A stretch of 64,000 bases of DNA from Georgfuchsia sp049276455 (GCA_049276455.1 JBASWL010000208.1:11134-75133); one strand, 5' to 3'. Numbered from the stretch's first letter, positions 1-11,579 are shown. Notes: a model not told the origin generated them from the sequence alone. Translations and numbers: made by a program.

Positions 1-638
1 ACATGGTCGAGGGGCGCGGGTCCAGTGATTTCCGCACCGTCAAGACCATGCTTTACGACCGCCCGGATTTGTTGCATCGCATTCTTGAGGTTAATGCTCG
101 GGCCGTAACGCAATATCTCAACGCGCAAATAGAATCCGGCGCGCAAGCCGTCATGATTTTCGACACCTGGGGTGGGGCATTATCCGATCGCGCTTATCGC
201 GAATTTTCTCTGGCCTATATGCAACAGATAGTCTCCGGCTTACATCACAGCTACGATGGTCAGCGTATACCTTCCGTTGTTTTCACCAAGGGCGGTGGAC
301 AATGGCTCGAAGCCATTGCCGATATTGGTTGCGATGCGGTCGGCCTTGACTGGACTACCGATCTTGGTAGTGCCCGCAAACGTGTGGGTAACCGAGTTGC
401 CCTGCAAGGCAATATGGATCCGCTAGCCTTGTTCGCTGCACCGGAGGCAGTTGCAGCGGAAGCGCGCAAAGTCCTGGATGCTTATGGCTCCGGACCGGGT
501 CACATTTTCAATCTGGGTCACGGCATCAATCAATACACTCCGCCGGAAAACGTGTCGGTATTAGTCGATACCGTACACGAATACAGCAGCCAACAATCGA
601 AATCATGGGGTGCAGCAAATCCATGCCTAAACCCTTGA
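1..638 (+). CDS. hemE: Uroporphyrinogen decarboxylase, C-terminal part (truncated by window edge)
   Basis: Cytoplasmic haem and sirohaem enzyme that decarboxylates the four acetate side chains of uroporphyrinogen III to give coproporphyrinogen III. The visible 211 residues start inside the family motif YMVEGxGSxDF, so the frame enters from the left edge and roughly the first 40 percent of the ~355-residue protein lies outside. The family signatures IFDTWGG, ALQGNMDP and FNLGHGI followed by TPPENV are all present, and the C-terminus is close to the normal end. The methionine near base 3 is internal, not a start. The last ~15 residues after DTVHEYS are not a pattern I recognise and may be a variable tail. 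Confidence 0.95.
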   Translation, partial: MVEGRGSSDFRTVKTMLYDRPDLLHRILEVNARAVTQYLNAQIESGAQAVMIFDTWGGALSDRAYREFSLAYMQQIVSGLHHSYDGQRIPSVVFTKGGGQWLEAIADIGCDAVGLDWTTDLGSARKRVGNRVALQGNMDPLALFAAPEAVAAEARKVLDAYGSGPGHIFNLGHGINQYTPPENVSVLVDTVHEYSSQQSKSWGAANPCLNP

Positions 639-921
639 ATATTTGACTTATGCACAGAATTAAGGTGTCATTATTACTCGATACCGAGTCACAATGATAA
701 AAACCAAAAAATTACCATAAGTAGTTGATTTTAATTTAATACTATTAAATTATCAAAATATTCTCCACAACGGTACAAATCGGGCGGCGGTTTTTGATTC
801 GAAGTCAAGAGCCAATATGCACAAACTTATCCACAGCACGAATAAACCCTAATTACGGCATGGGGTTAAGGGCACAATGAAAAGTGGAGTCGAGATTGTT
901 ACGGCAACCTGATGAAACGAC
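639..921. promoter_or_regulatory. AT-rich hemE-priA spacer with DnaA boxes
   Basis: This spacer carries two perfect matches to the DnaA-box consensus TTATNCACA: TTATGCACA at 648-656 and TTATCCACA at 827-835. There are also near matches TTCTCCACA at 761-769 and ATATGCACA just before 827. A strongly AT-rich tract occupies about 655-780. No gene is visible. It could be a DnaA-controlled promoter for priA, a DnaA-titration site, or part of a replication origin: hemE and priA lie near the gid/par/atp origin region in many betaproteobacteria, and the Caulobacter origin abuts hemE. The boxes are seen; the function is inferred. Confidence 0.5.
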
Positions 922-2903
<1,982 letters not shown>

Positions 2904-2907
<4 letters not shown>

Positions 2908-4343
2908 CGTTTCCTGCGCAGCAGTGCCGGTATGAGTGCCAATGCCGCCAACAGCAACGCTCCGACATTGCCGATGCGAACATAAGGTGTCGCACCGCTG
3001 TAGCCCTGCACAGTGACCGTCAGCGCGTCCTCGACAAACGCCGGCAGCGCCGAGCTAACACTGCCATCCGGTTCGATCATTGCCGTCATGCCGGTATTGG
3101 TGGCGCGCAGCATCGGCCTTCCGGTTTCAATGGCGCGCATGCGTGCGATTTGCAGATGTTGCGGTTGCGCAAGGGAATGGCCGAACCACGCCGTATTGGA
3201 AAGATTGACCAGTAGCGTCGCTTCCGGCAACTGGCGAATGATTTCTTCGCCGAACAAATCCTCATAACAGATATTCAATGCCACTTTAAGATTGGCAACC
3301 TCGATCGGCTTTTGCTGCTTTGTCCCGGCACTGAAATCAGTCATCGGGATTTTTACCCAGTCGAAAAACCACGAAAATCCTGGTGGCACGTATTCGCCAA
3401 AGGGGACCAGATGTGACTTGGCATAGCTACCATGCGGGCCATCGCGGTTGATTGCCTGCGCAGTATTGGCATAACCGTTATTGCCGGTACGTACTGCCGC
3501 GCCCAGCAGCAACTCGTGATCTCCCGCCAATTCTTCCAGATAGTTGCGCGGAATCTGCCCGAACAACAGGGGGATAGCCGTTTCCGGCAGCACAACAAGT
3601 TGTGCCGGATGTGCTTGCGCAAGACTACGATAGGTATTGAACGAGAGATCGACGCGAGCCGGATCCCATTTGAGGCTTTGCGGAATGTTGCCCTGAAGCA
3701 GGCTCACGCTCACCGCCTCGCCCGTTGCAGTAGTCCATTGCAATTGCTTGAGTGCGGAGCCGGAAGCAAGCAACAGAACTATCAAGATGAGGGATTGCCA
3801 ACGCCACCAGCCAAAGGCGAGCAGTGCTGCAATCAGCGCCAACACAAAGCCGACGCCATAGCTGCCAAACAACGCTGCATAGCCAGCGAGCGGACTCGGA
3901 CCGACTTGTGAATATCCCAGCGACAACCAGGGGAAGCCAGTCAGCAGCCAGCCGCGCAACCATTCGCTCAGCATCCATAAACCCGCTACCAGCAATATGT
4001 CGCGCCATGCCGAGCCCGCCGCAAGTCGCTTGAAGGCATAACCCGCCAGTGCTGGAAACAGCGCTAACCAGGCACAGAAGAGCAGCGCCGCCGTCGCCGC
4101 CAGCGGCAAGGCCATGCCACCAATATCATGCAGGCTGACATAAACCCAGGAAACACCGGTCAGGAAAAACCCCAGCCCCCAGGCAAAACCGAGCAAAGCC
4201 GCATAACGTGGTGAGTGTGCACCACGCCAAAGCAGGAACAGTAGCGCCAGCGTGAGAAAGGGCAGCGGAGAAAACTCAAAGGGGGCGAACCCGGCCACCG
4301 TCGCCGCACCCAACAGCAGTGCGGCAAGCAATGACTTCTTCAT
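2904..4343 (-). CDS. lnt: Apolipoprotein N-acyltransferase
   Basis: Inner-membrane enzyme that N-acylates the diacylglyceryl cysteine of lipoproteins, the last maturation step before Lol sorting. The 479 residues begin with a hydrophobic multi-pass region (about residues 1-205, roughly six to seven helices), followed by a nitrilase-type domain. The catalytic triad is visible as the Glu of VVLPETAIP, the Lys of YAKSHLVPFGEYVP and the Cys of ALNICYEDLFGE. A final hydrophobic segment and RRKR tail close the protein. It is the last gene of the minus-strand operon; its start overlaps the corC stop, which is the usual corC-lnt pairing. Confidence 0.96.
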
Positions 4344-5206
4344 TGCTCCGCTTCGAGTGGAAGGGCGCGCTGGCGATCTACCAGCAGGGTATGCACGCGA
4401 CGGCTGTCAGCACGCAATACCTTGACGCGCAGATCGCCGATGCTCAGCACCTCGTTGCGCTTGGGCAAGCGACCCAGATGATGAATCACCATGCCGCCAA
4501 CGGTATCGAAATCATCGTCAGGAAAGGTCGTGGCAAAGGCCTCGTTAAAGTCGTCAATCTCGGTCGTGGCCTTGACGCGAAAGCGCCCGCTGTTATCGCG
4601 CACGATATTGTCGGCAGCTTCATCGAAATCGTATTCGTCCTCGATGTCGCCGACAATCTGCTCTAGCACATCTTCAATCGTGACCAGGCCGGCGACACCG
4701 CCGTATTCGTCAACGACAATGGCCATGTGGTTGCGGCTGGCGCGGAACTCGCGCAACAGCACGTTGAGGCGTTTGCTTTCCGGCACGAACACGGCCGGCC
4801 GCAGGCTGTCGCGCAAATCAAACTCCTTGCCGGCGAAGATGCGGAGCAAATCCTTTGCCAGCAGGATGCCTATTACGTCGTCCTTGTGTTCTCCGATCAC
4901 GGGAAAACGCGAGTGCGAGGTTTCGATCGCGAATTCGGTGATCCTGTCAACGGCATCATCAATGCAGACCACATCAATCTGAGAACGCGGCACCATGATG
5001 TCGCGCACCTGCATGTCTGAAACCTGCATGGCGCCTTCGACAATCGACAGCGCATCGGCATCAAGCAGTTTTCGCTCGAAAGCGCCACGTAAAATGGCCA
5101 GCAGTTCTTCGCTGTCCTCTGGTTCACGCATCAGGAACGCGAAAAGGCGTTTCAGCAGTTTGCGGTGAAGCTTGGTGGATTTATTCGGGGAAGGGTCCAT
5201 ATTCAA
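4340..5206 (-). CDS. corC: CorC/HlyC-type CBS-domain protein (YbeX)
   Basis: Soluble protein of the YbeX/CorC family, linked to magnesium and cobalt homeostasis and, through its operon with ybeY, to ribosome function. The 288 residues contain an N-terminal basic stretch, a CBS pair (about residues 70-190, with RDIMVPRSQIDV and the sequence around VDEYGGVAGLVTIEDVLE) and a C-terminal CorC_HlyC transporter-associated domain (about 205-285). It lacks the membrane DUF21 domain of larger homologues, as is typical for YbeX. It sits between ybeY and lnt with almost no spacing, so it is very likely co-transcribed. Confidence 0.93.
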   Translation of the reverse strand: MNMDPSPNKSTKLHRKLLKRLFAFLMREPEDSEELLAILRGAFERKLLDADALSIVEGAMQVSDMQVRDIMVPRSQIDVVCIDDAVDRITEFAIETSHSRFPVIGEHKDDVIGILLAKDLLRIFAGKEFDLRDSLRPAVFVPESKRLNVLLREFRASRNHMAIVVDEYGGVAGLVTIEDVLEQIVGDIEDEYDFDEAADNIVRDNSGRFRVKATTEIDDFNEAFATTFPDDDFDTVGGMVIHHLGRLPKRNEVLSIGDLRVKVLRADSRRVHTLLVDRQRALPLEAEQ

Positions 5207-5208
5207 AA

Positions 5209-5652
5209 TTAGTAGGGGTCGGCAATTCCGAAGCGGGCCAGAATCTCGCGCTCTTTCACTTCCATGCGCTCTGCCTCCCGCTTGCCGGCTTCGTGGTCGT
5301 AACCCTGCAAGTGCAGCATACCATGCACGATCATGTGCGCGAAGTGTACCGCGGCGGGCTTATATTGTTCGCGCGATTCGCGCAGCACCACCGGAACGCA
5401 TAGCACCAGGTCGCCAACAACGGGGTCTGTTTCATAGTGAAAGGACAACACATTGGTCGCATAGTCCTTGCCGCGGAATTCGCGATTCAAGGTTTGGCCT
5501 TCCTCGGCATCGACGAAACGCACCGTAACCTGCATCGGGGTTTCGGATGCCGCTCTGGCCCAGCGTCGTATCTGTGGCCGGGACGGTAGCGCCGGATCAT
5601 TGCAGGCGTATTGCACTGCAAGCGAGAAGCGGTCAGCGTTTTTCTTGGCCAT
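5209..5652 (-). CDS. ybeY: Endoribonuclease YbeY
   Basis: Single-domain metal-dependent RNase involved in 16S rRNA 3'-end maturation and late 70S quality control. The zinc motif H-x3-H-x5-x-H is visible as HMIVHGMLHLQGYDH near the C-terminal end. I place the start at ATG 5652 (protein beginning MAKKNADRF, 147 residues). An upstream in-frame ATG would add about 32 residues that lie wholly inside phoH and match no family N-terminus. The chosen start overlaps phoH by 20 bases, consistent with translational coupling. The order phoH-ybeY-corC-lnt is conserved in proteobacteria. Confidence 0.93.
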   Translation of the reverse strand: MAKKNADRFSLAVQYACNDPALPSRPQIRRWARAASETPMQVTVRFVDAEEGQTLNREFRGKDYATNVLSFHYETDPVVGDLVLCVPVVLRESREQYKPAAVHFAHMIVHGMLHLQGYDHEAGKREAERMEVKEREILARFGIADPY

Positions 5653-6589
5653 GTTTCTCATAGGCCGAAACGATGCGCGCGACGAGTGGATGCCGCACCA
5701 CATCGCTCGCGTCGAAATCGGTAAAGGCAATGCCGCGCACTTCGGCAAGTATCTTGCGTGCCTCGATCAAACCACAACGTTGCCCCTTGGCCAGATCAAT
5801 CTGCGTCACGTCGCCCGTCACCACTGCCTTGGCGCCGATGCCGATGCGCGTGAGGAACATTTTCATCTGCTCCGGCGTAGTGTTCTGCGCCTCGTCGAGA
5901 ATGATGAAGGAGTGATTCAGGGTGCGCCCGCGCATGTATGCCAATGGGGCTATCTCGATATGACCCTTCTCGAAGGCGCGCGCAACTTTCTCAAAGCCCA
6001 TCAGATCATAAAGCGCGTCATACAAAGGCCGCAAGTAAGGATCTACTTTTTGTGCCAGATCGCCTGGCAAAAAGCCGAGGCGCTCACCCGCTTCGACCGC
6101 TGGTCGTGTCAACACGATGCGCTCGACATGGTCGCGCTCGAAGGCATCCACCGCGCTGGCTACTGCGAGATAGGTTTTGCCAGTACCGGCCGGGCCGATG
6201 CCGAAGGTGATGTCGTGTTCCTGTATCTGGCACAGATACCGGGCCTGATGCGCAGTGCGGCCATGCAGGTCAGCCTTGCGCGTGAGCAGGCCGTGCGTTG
6301 GCAAATGTGCGTGGGAGAGCATGTCCTTGTTGCGCGTTAGTTCCACCAGACCAAGCTGAACATCGTCGATCGACAGAGGTTGGCCTGACAGTTCATGAAA
6401 ATGTTCCAAGGCTGCCTTGGCCAATCGCGCTTGGGCTGTGTCGCCTGCAATCCTGCAAGTGTGACCACGGCGGGATATGGTGACATCGAAGGCAGCCTCG
6501 ATCTGGCGCAGGTTTTCGTCAAGCGGGCCGCACAAATTTGCCAGCCTGGCATTGTCCTGCGGAGCGAGGTTGATGGAGATGGATTTCAT
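5633..6589 (-). CDS. phoH: PhoH-like ATPase (YbeZ)
   Basis: Cytoplasmic P-loop ATPase of the PhoH/YbeZ family, a partner of YbeY and probably an RNA helicase-like factor. The 318 residues have an N-terminal KH-like region (about 1-100) and a PhoH core with Walker A GPAGTGKTYLA and Walker B FIILDEAQNTTPEQMKMFLT. The segment TRIGIGAKAVVTGDVTQIDL matches the helicase-like motif III area. The start at 6589 overlaps the miaB stop by four bases, in keeping with the packed operon. Confidence 0.94.
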   Translation of the reverse strand: MKSISINLAPQDNARLANLCGPLDENLRQIEAAFDVTISRRGHTCRIAGDTAQARLAKAALEHFHELSGQPLSIDDVQLGLVELTRNKDMLSHAHLPTHGLLTRKADLHGRTAHQARYLCQIQEHDITFGIGPAGTGKTYLAVASAVDAFERDHVERIVLTRPAVEAGERLGFLPGDLAQKVDPYLRPLYDALYDLMGFEKVARAFEKGHIEIAPLAYMRGRTLNHSFIILDEAQNTTPEQMKMFLTRIGIGAKAVVTGDVTQIDLAKGQRCGLIEARKILAEVRGIAFTDFDASDVVRHPLVARIVSAYEKHGQEKR

Positions 6590-7920
6590 TCGATGCTGGC
6601 AACTTCCCCGCGCAGGCTATGCGATACCGCGGCAGTAATGGTCACATCGACGTAACTGCCGATCAGTCCTGGCTGGCCAGCGAAGTTGACCACGCGGTTG
6701 TTGTCGGTACGTCCCGCCAGTTCGGTGGCATCCTTGCGCGCATGCCCTTCGACCAGAACGCGCTGTACGGTACCCACCATGTTCTGTGAAACGACGAAAG
6801 CCATTTCCTCGATGCGCTTCTGCAAGCGCTTCAGGCGTTGTGACTTGATTTCCACCGGCGTGTCATCCGCCAATTCTGCTGCGGGCGTGCCGGGGCGCGG
6901 GCTGTAGAGGAAAGAAAAACTCGCGTCGAACACCACGTCCTCGATCAGCTTCATGGTCTTCTCGAAATCATCCTCAGTTTCGCCGGGAAAACCGACGATG
7001 AAATCGGAGGACAGCGAAAGGTCGGGCCTGGCTGCACGCAACCTGCGCACGATGGACTTGTATTCGAGCGCTGTATAGCCGCGCTTCATGGCGGCAAGGA
7101 CGCGATCAGAACCGGATTGCACCGGCAGGTGCAGGTGTGACACCAGTTTGGGTTCGTGCGCATAGATATCGATCAGCCGCTGTGTCATTTCGCGCGGATG
7201 CGAGGTGGTAAAGCGGATGCGCTCGATACCGGTCATCTGTGCAATGGCTTCGATCAGGAACGCCAGATCGGCCATGTCTTCAGCATCCGCCATTAACCCC
7301 TGGTAAGCATTGACGTTCTGCCCGAGCAGCGTGACTTCATGAACACCCTGCGCGGCCAGCGCAGCAATCTCGCGGAGTACATCATCAAGAGGACGTGACA
7401 CTTCATCGCCACGCGTATAGGGCACGATGCAGAAAGTGCAGTACTTGGAGCAGCCTTCCATGATTGAGACGAAGGCAGAGGACCCCTCTACTTTAGCTGC
7501 CGGCAGCGCGTCAAATTTTTCTATCTCAGGAAAAGAAATATCCACTTGCGACTTGCCGCTGCTGCGCCGTGCGGCGATCAATTGCGGCAGACGGTGAAGG
7601 GTCTGCGGGCCGAACACCAAATCAACGTAGGGAGCACGCCTGATGATGACCGCCCCTTCCTGGCTTGCCACACAACCGCCAACACCAATGATCAGATTCG
7701 GGTTTTTCTGTTTGAGATGACGCACGCGGCCCAGATCGTGGAACACTTTCTCCTGCGCATTTTCGCGCACCGAACAGGTGTTGTACAAAATGATATCGGC
7801 GTCTTCCGGCGTGTCGGTCTTGACCATCTCTTCTCCGACGGCGAGCACATCGGCCATCTTGTCGGAGTCGTATTCGTTCATCTGGCAGCCGAAGGTGCGG
7901 ATGAACAGTTTTTTCGTCAT
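6586..7920 (-). CDS. miaB: tRNA-2-methylthio-N6-dimethylallyladenosine synthase
   Basis: Radical-SAM methylthiotransferase that converts i6A37 to ms2i6A37 in tRNAs reading UNN codons. The 444 residues show the UPF0004 domain (residues 1-115, with conserved cysteines in FGCQMNEYDSD, YNTCSVRENA and GVGGCVA), the radical-SAM cluster CSKYCTFC (about 155) and a C-terminal TRAM domain (about 375-440). The start is ATG 7920 (MTKKLFIRTFGCQMN). The open frame continues upstream through purU in the wrong phase, and that extension is not coding. The start overlaps the purU stop by four bases. Confidence 0.96.
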   Translation of the reverse strand: MTKKLFIRTFGCQMNEYDSDKMADVLAVGEEMVKTDTPEDADIILYNTCSVRENAQEKVFHDLGRVRHLKQKNPNLIIGVGGCVASQEGAVIIRRAPYVDLVFGPQTLHRLPQLIAARRSSGKSQVDISFPEIEKFDALPAAKVEGSSAFVSIMEGCSKYCTFCIVPYTRGDEVSRPLDDVLREIAALAAQGVHEVTLLGQNVNAYQGLMADAEDMADLAFLIEAIAQMTGIERIRFTTSHPREMTQRLIDIYAHEPKLVSHLHLPVQSGSDRVLAAMKRGYTALEYKSIVRRLRAARPDLSLSSDFIVGFPGETEDDFEKTMKLIEDVVFDASFSFLYSPRPGTPAAELADDTPVEIKSQRLKRLQKRIEEMAFVVSQNMVGTVQRVLVEGHARKDATELAGRTDNNRVVNFAGQPGLIGSYVDVTITAAVSHSLRGEVASIE

Positions 7921-8777
7921 CGAAACACCACTGTCTTGTTGCCATGCACCAATACACGGTCTTCGAGGTGGTAGCGCAGACCGCGAGCCAGAACGGTCTT
8001 CTCGATGTCCTTGCCGTAACGCACCATGTCGTCGACCGAATCGGAATGGTCGATGCGGATCACGTCCTGCTCGATGATCGGGCCCTGATCGAGTTCCTCG
8101 GTGACGTAGTGGCAGGTCGCACCGATCAGCTTTACGCCGCGCTGATAAGCCTGATGGTAGGGCCTGGCACCGACGAAGCTGGGCAGAAAGGAATGATGAA
8201 TGTTGAGAATGCAGCCGGGATAGGCGCGGCACAATTCTGGCGAAAGAATCTGCATGTAGCGCGCCAAAACAATGGTATCCCCTCGCGCTTCGTTGAAAAT
8301 GCGCGCGCACTCGGCGTATGCAGCCGCCTTGTTGTCCGCATTAACCGGTACATGATGGAACGGGATGCCGTGCCATTCGACGAAGCCGCGCAGATCGTCG
8401 TGGTTCGAAATCACACAGGGAATGTCGATATCGAGTTCCTTCGACTGCCAACGCGCCAGCAAATCGTAGAGGCAATGTTCCTGCTTGCTTACCAGCAACA
8501 CCACGCGCTTCTTCACGGCTGAATCGGAAATACGCAAGTCCATCGCGAACTCCTCCGCAATGGGCTGGATGCGCAGCCGAAATTCGGCCAGATCGAAAGG
8601 CAGGGAATCGGCCTTTATCTCGATGCGCATGAAGTAGCGTCCATCGATGTCGTCGGCGTGATAACTCGACTCCAGCATCCAGCCGCCGTGCTCGGCGATG
8701 AAACCGGATACGCGGGCGACGATGCCCACCCGGTCGGGACAGGAAGCGGTCAGCGTGTAAAAGCGGCCTTTATGCAT
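7917..8777 (-). CDS. purU: Formyltetrahydrofolate deformylase
   Basis: Hydrolyses 10-formyl-THF to formate and THF, balancing one-carbon pools and feeding formate to PurT. The 286 residues have an N-terminal ACT domain (about 1-85, starting with YTLTASCPDRVGIVARVSGF) and a formyltransferase domain. The active-site signature is LNIHHSFLPSFVGARPYHQA, with a downstream D in ELDQGPIIEQDV. It sits between thrH and miaB on the minus strand with overlaps or very short gaps, so it belongs to the same transcription unit. Confidence 0.95.
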   Translation of the reverse strand: MHKGRFYTLTASCPDRVGIVARVSGFIAEHGGWMLESSYHADDIDGRYFMRIEIKADSLPFDLAEFRLRIQPIAEEFAMDLRISDSAVKKRVVLLVSKQEHCLYDLLARWQSKELDIDIPCVISNHDDLRGFVEWHGIPFHHVPVNADNKAAAYAECARIFNEARGDTIVLARYMQILSPELCRAYPGCILNIHHSFLPSFVGARPYHQAYQRGVKLIGATCHYVTEELDQGPIIEQDVIRIDHSDSVDDMVRYGKDIEKTVLARGLRYHLEDRVLVHGNKTVVFR

Positions 8778-8783
8778 GACTAT

Positions 8784-9392
8784 CTAGATACGAGCTGATG
8801 CCTTGAGGATTTCTGTCTTGAGTTCCCCATAGTTCATCGTCACCGGGTATTGGGGAAACTCGTGAATCACGTTCTCGGGTGGATGAAACAGGATGCCGGC
8901 GTGTGCTTCACCCAACATCGCAGTGTCATTATAGGAATCGCCCGCCGCGATCACCTTGAAATTAAGTTCCTTGAAGCGCTTGACGGCTTCCTTCTTCTGA
9001 TCCGGCATACGCAGATGGTAATTCACCACAAAGCCATTCGCATCGGCATCAAGCTTGTGGCAAAACAACGTCGGCATGCCCAGTTGCGCCATCAGCGGCA
9101 TGGCAAACTCGTAAAAAGTGTCGGAGAGGATGATGACCTGGAACTGTGTGCGCAGGTCGTCGAGAAAATCCCTGGCGCCGGTCATCGGCCCCATCTCGGA
9201 AATCACCTTCTGGATGTCGGGCAGGCCGAGCTTGTGCTGACGCAGCAGGCCGAGCCGGCCGCTCATCAGCTTGTCGTAATCCGGCTCGTCGCGCGTGGTG
9301 CGACGCAATTCGGGAATGCCCGTGCGATCGGCGAATTCGATCCAGATTTCGGGGACCAGCACGCCTTCAAGGTCGAGACATACAAGTTGCAC
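8784..9392 (-). CDS. thrH: ThrH-type phosphoserine phosphatase/phosphotransferase
   Basis: HAD-superfamily phosphatase of the ThrH family, described in Pseudomonas as acting on phosphoserine and able to transfer phosphate to homoserine. HAD motif I is CLDLEGVLVPE (family DxEG variant), motif II ILSDTFYEF and motif III/IV AAGDSYNDTAML. I place the start at GTG 9392 (V-QLVCLDLEG). A GGAG ribosome-binding site lies ~8 bases upstream, giving 202 residues, close to the family length; the longer open frame adds 11 unsupported residues. It is the probable first gene of the operon ending in lnt. A diverged copy of its 5' end lies at 13700-13764. Confidence 0.9.
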   Translation of the reverse strand: MQLVCLDLEGVLVPEIWIEFADRTGIPELRRTTRDEPDYDKLMSGRLGLLRQHKLGLPDIQKVISEMGPMTGARDFLDDLRTQFQVIILSDTFYEFAMPLMAQLGMPTLFCHKLDADANGFVVNYHLRMPDQKKEAVKRFKELNFKVIAAGDSYNDTAMLGEAHAGILFHPPENVIHEFPQYPVTMNYGELKTEILKASARI

Positions 9393-9531
9393 GGACAAGC
9401 TCCTGCCGGAAGCGGAAAGCCGCAATTTTACGCGAATGCATGCGTTCGCTTACAACAAGGCCGCTTCGTGCCCTAAACGGACATTAGGATTTTCCGGTAG
9501 CGGACGAATCTGAATGGACAATTACCTTTTG

Positions 9532-11298
9532 CTAGGCAGGCAGTTGGAAGCCTTTTATACGAAACATTCGCAGGCAGGTCCCAGAAATAACAGGGTCATA
9601 TAAGGTGCCGCATCCGCGTTCAATTTCGGCTAGAGCCGTCTCTATCCCCAATCCGGGCCGATAGGGCCGGTGCGAAGACATCGCCTCTACCACATCCGCC
9701 ACCGCCATGATGCGGGCTTCGAGCAGGATTGCCTCGCCCTTGAGACCCTGCGGATAGCCGCTGCCGTCCATGCGCTCATGGTGCTGCAACGCGACCTGTG
9801 CAACCGGCCAGGGCCATTCCACGCTCTCCAACACGTCATATCCTGCCTGGGGATGTCCCTGGACCAGCTGATATTCAATTGGGCTCAGCTTGCCTGGCTT
9901 GGAGAGGATTTCCGCCGGAATGTTGATTTTGCCGACGTCATGCAGATGGCCGGCGACTCGCAGTCCCTCCAGCTGGTTGTCGTCAAAACCGAGCTCGGCA
10001 CCAACAGCAACTGCAATCTCGGCCACACGCCTTTCGTGGCCTGTAGTGTAAGGGTCGCGCATCTCACTTATGGTAGTCGCCACTTTTACGGTACTCATGA
10101 ATGCGGTTTTGAGTTGCTCCATGTAAAGTTGTATCTTCTCTTGGGCGCGCTTTTTCTCAGAGATGTCTTGCAATATGCCGATGATTGCAGGTCGACCTCG
10201 GTAGGTGGCGCTGCTGCCTTGCACGCCCACATCAAACTTGGAGCCGTCCTTGCGCAGGGCAGTGAATTCGTAGGCGATATTTGTCGCCTTGCCTTCGAGG
10301 CGCCGGCGCATATTTTCGGCGACAGTGCAGCGGTCCTTTTCATGAACAGTCAATAAAGGGTCAATGCCTATTAACTCGTCCGCAGAGTTATAGGCAAATA
10401 TCTCGGCGAAACGCGGATTCACGTAGGCAAATTTACCGTCCTGAATAATGTAGATACCGGTAATTGACTGCTCAACCAGGCCGCGGAACTGCTCTTCTGC
10501 ATCGCGCAACGCATCCAATGCCAGCTTGCGCTCGGTGACGTCAGAGAATTGCCCTAGCAGACAGTCTGCGCCACCAAATAGAACGTGAGCTGCCTTGATG
10601 TCTGCGTAAATTACAGAGCCATCTTTGCGTTTTACTGGCATGTCTGTGGCTATTTGAATTTCTCCGCGTAGTTGCCTCTGGAATTGCTCTAGTACATATG
10701 GTAAATCCTGCTCTGGGTGTATATCCGAGACACCAAAGTGTACGATTTCATCGGGCCTATAGCCGAGCATGCGACATATTGCCGGGTTCCCAGCCAGGAA
10801 TTTCCTTGTTCCAAGTTCTGCAACCAGAATGCCGTCGACCGCATTATCGAAAATCACACGGAGCTTTTCCTCCGACTCGCGCAACGCATCCTCGGCCTGC
10901 TTGCGCTCCGTCATGTCACGCACCAGAGACAGGACGCAATCCCGCCCTTGCACGCTAAACTTCTGGACACGGATTTCCACAGGTATGCGCCGCCCGTCCT
11001 TGGCTAGGTGGGCCTGTTCAAAAATCACAGACTCTCCGGCCAGGACACGCAGACTCATGGAATTGACATCTACCCCCGTATCGGGCGCATCGATATCCAG
11101 TGGTGACATTTGGAGCAGTTCATCGCGAGTGTAGCCAAGACGCTCGCACGCAACGCTATTGACCTCAAGAAATCGCCCCGGCGGTCCGTCTTCCCGCACT
11201 TCGTGAACGAACACAGCATCTCCAATTGCATTGAACAGGGTATGGTAGTGGTACTCCCCGCCAAGGATATTGTGCCCTTTCTGCTCAGCATTCATCAT
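9532..11298 (-). CDS. Triple-PAS HD-GYP cyclic-di-GMP phosphodiesterase
   Basis: Predicted soluble signalling enzyme of 588 residues. There are three PAS/PAC modules (about 12-135, 140-262 and 265-390), each ending in a DxTERK- or DISEKKR-type PAC motif, then an HD-GYP domain (about 405-588). The HD-GYP domain has HLHDVGK near 451 and the GYP loop GSGYPQGLKG, which points to hydrolysis of c-di-GMP to GMP. No receiver or membrane segment is evident. It lies in a block inserted upstream of thrH, with a matching GGDEF cyclase 600 bases away, so the two may set c-di-GMP locally. The PAS ligands cannot be read from sequence. Confidence 0.92.
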   Translation of the reverse strand: MMNAEQKGHNILGGEYHYHTLFNAIGDAVFVHEVREDGPPGRFLEVNSVACERLGYTRDELLQMSPLDIDAPDTGVDVNSMSLRVLAGESVIFEQAHLAKDGRRIPVEIRVQKFSVQGRDCVLSLVRDMTERKQAEDALRESEEKLRVIFDNAVDGILVAELGTRKFLAGNPAICRMLGYRPDEIVHFGVSDIHPEQDLPYVLEQFQRQLRGEIQIATDMPVKRKDGSVIYADIKAAHVLFGGADCLLGQFSDVTERKLALDALRDAEEQFRGLVEQSITGIYIIQDGKFAYVNPRFAEIFAYNSADELIGIDPLLTVHEKDRCTVAENMRRRLEGKATNIAYEFTALRKDGSKFDVGVQGSSATYRGRPAIIGILQDISEKKRAQEKIQLYMEQLKTAFMSTVKVATTISEMRDPYTTGHERRVAEIAVAVGAELGFDDNQLEGLRVAGHLHDVGKINIPAEILSKPGKLSPIEYQLVQGHPQAGYDVLESVEWPWPVAQVALQHHERMDGSGYPQGLKGEAILLEARIMAVADVVEAMSSHRPYRPGLGIETALAEIERGCGTLYDPVISGTCLRMFRIKGFQLPA

Positions 11299-11422
11299 GG
11301 AACCCCAATCGAAGCCAAACGCAACTTTTTCATATAATCATCTTGACACTATGCAAATTGCGAGCTTACACGAACGGACCCTTATTGGTCGTTAAACGCC
11401 AATTAGACTGCCGAGAGCGTAG

Positions 11423-11563
11423 CTAGCGGTTGATGAGAGATGCTGCATTCGCTGCGAGCCATATGACCACCAACATAAGAAGAATGAAGACAGGAACTCC
11501 CAATGCGATACGGGCAGCACTTGATAGGCGACTGAAGTCGGATGTCGTTTTAGCTATGTACAT
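11423..11563 (-). CDS. Small single-span membrane protein (46 aa)
   Basis: A short frame of 46 codons whose product starts MYIAKTTSDFSRLSSAAR. It continues into one clear hydrophobic helix (roughly residues 22-40, LGVPVFILLMLVVIWLAA) and ends NR. It begins 17 bases after the stop of the 74-residue membrane protein on the same strand, which suggests a two-gene unit. No strong ribosome-binding site is visible, so coupling to the upstream gene is likely. I do not recognise the family. An overlapping frame on the opposite strand looks like a shadow because it shows no protein character. Confidence 0.45.
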   Translation of the reverse strand: MYIAKTTSDFSRLSSAARIALGVPVFILLMLVVIWLAANAASLINR

Positions 11564-11579
11564 TGCGGGACGTTGTTGC

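Noticed and set aside
7921..8310. N-terminal extension of MiaB
   Set aside because: It is the wrong-phase translation of purU; the MiaB family starts at the FGCQMN region.
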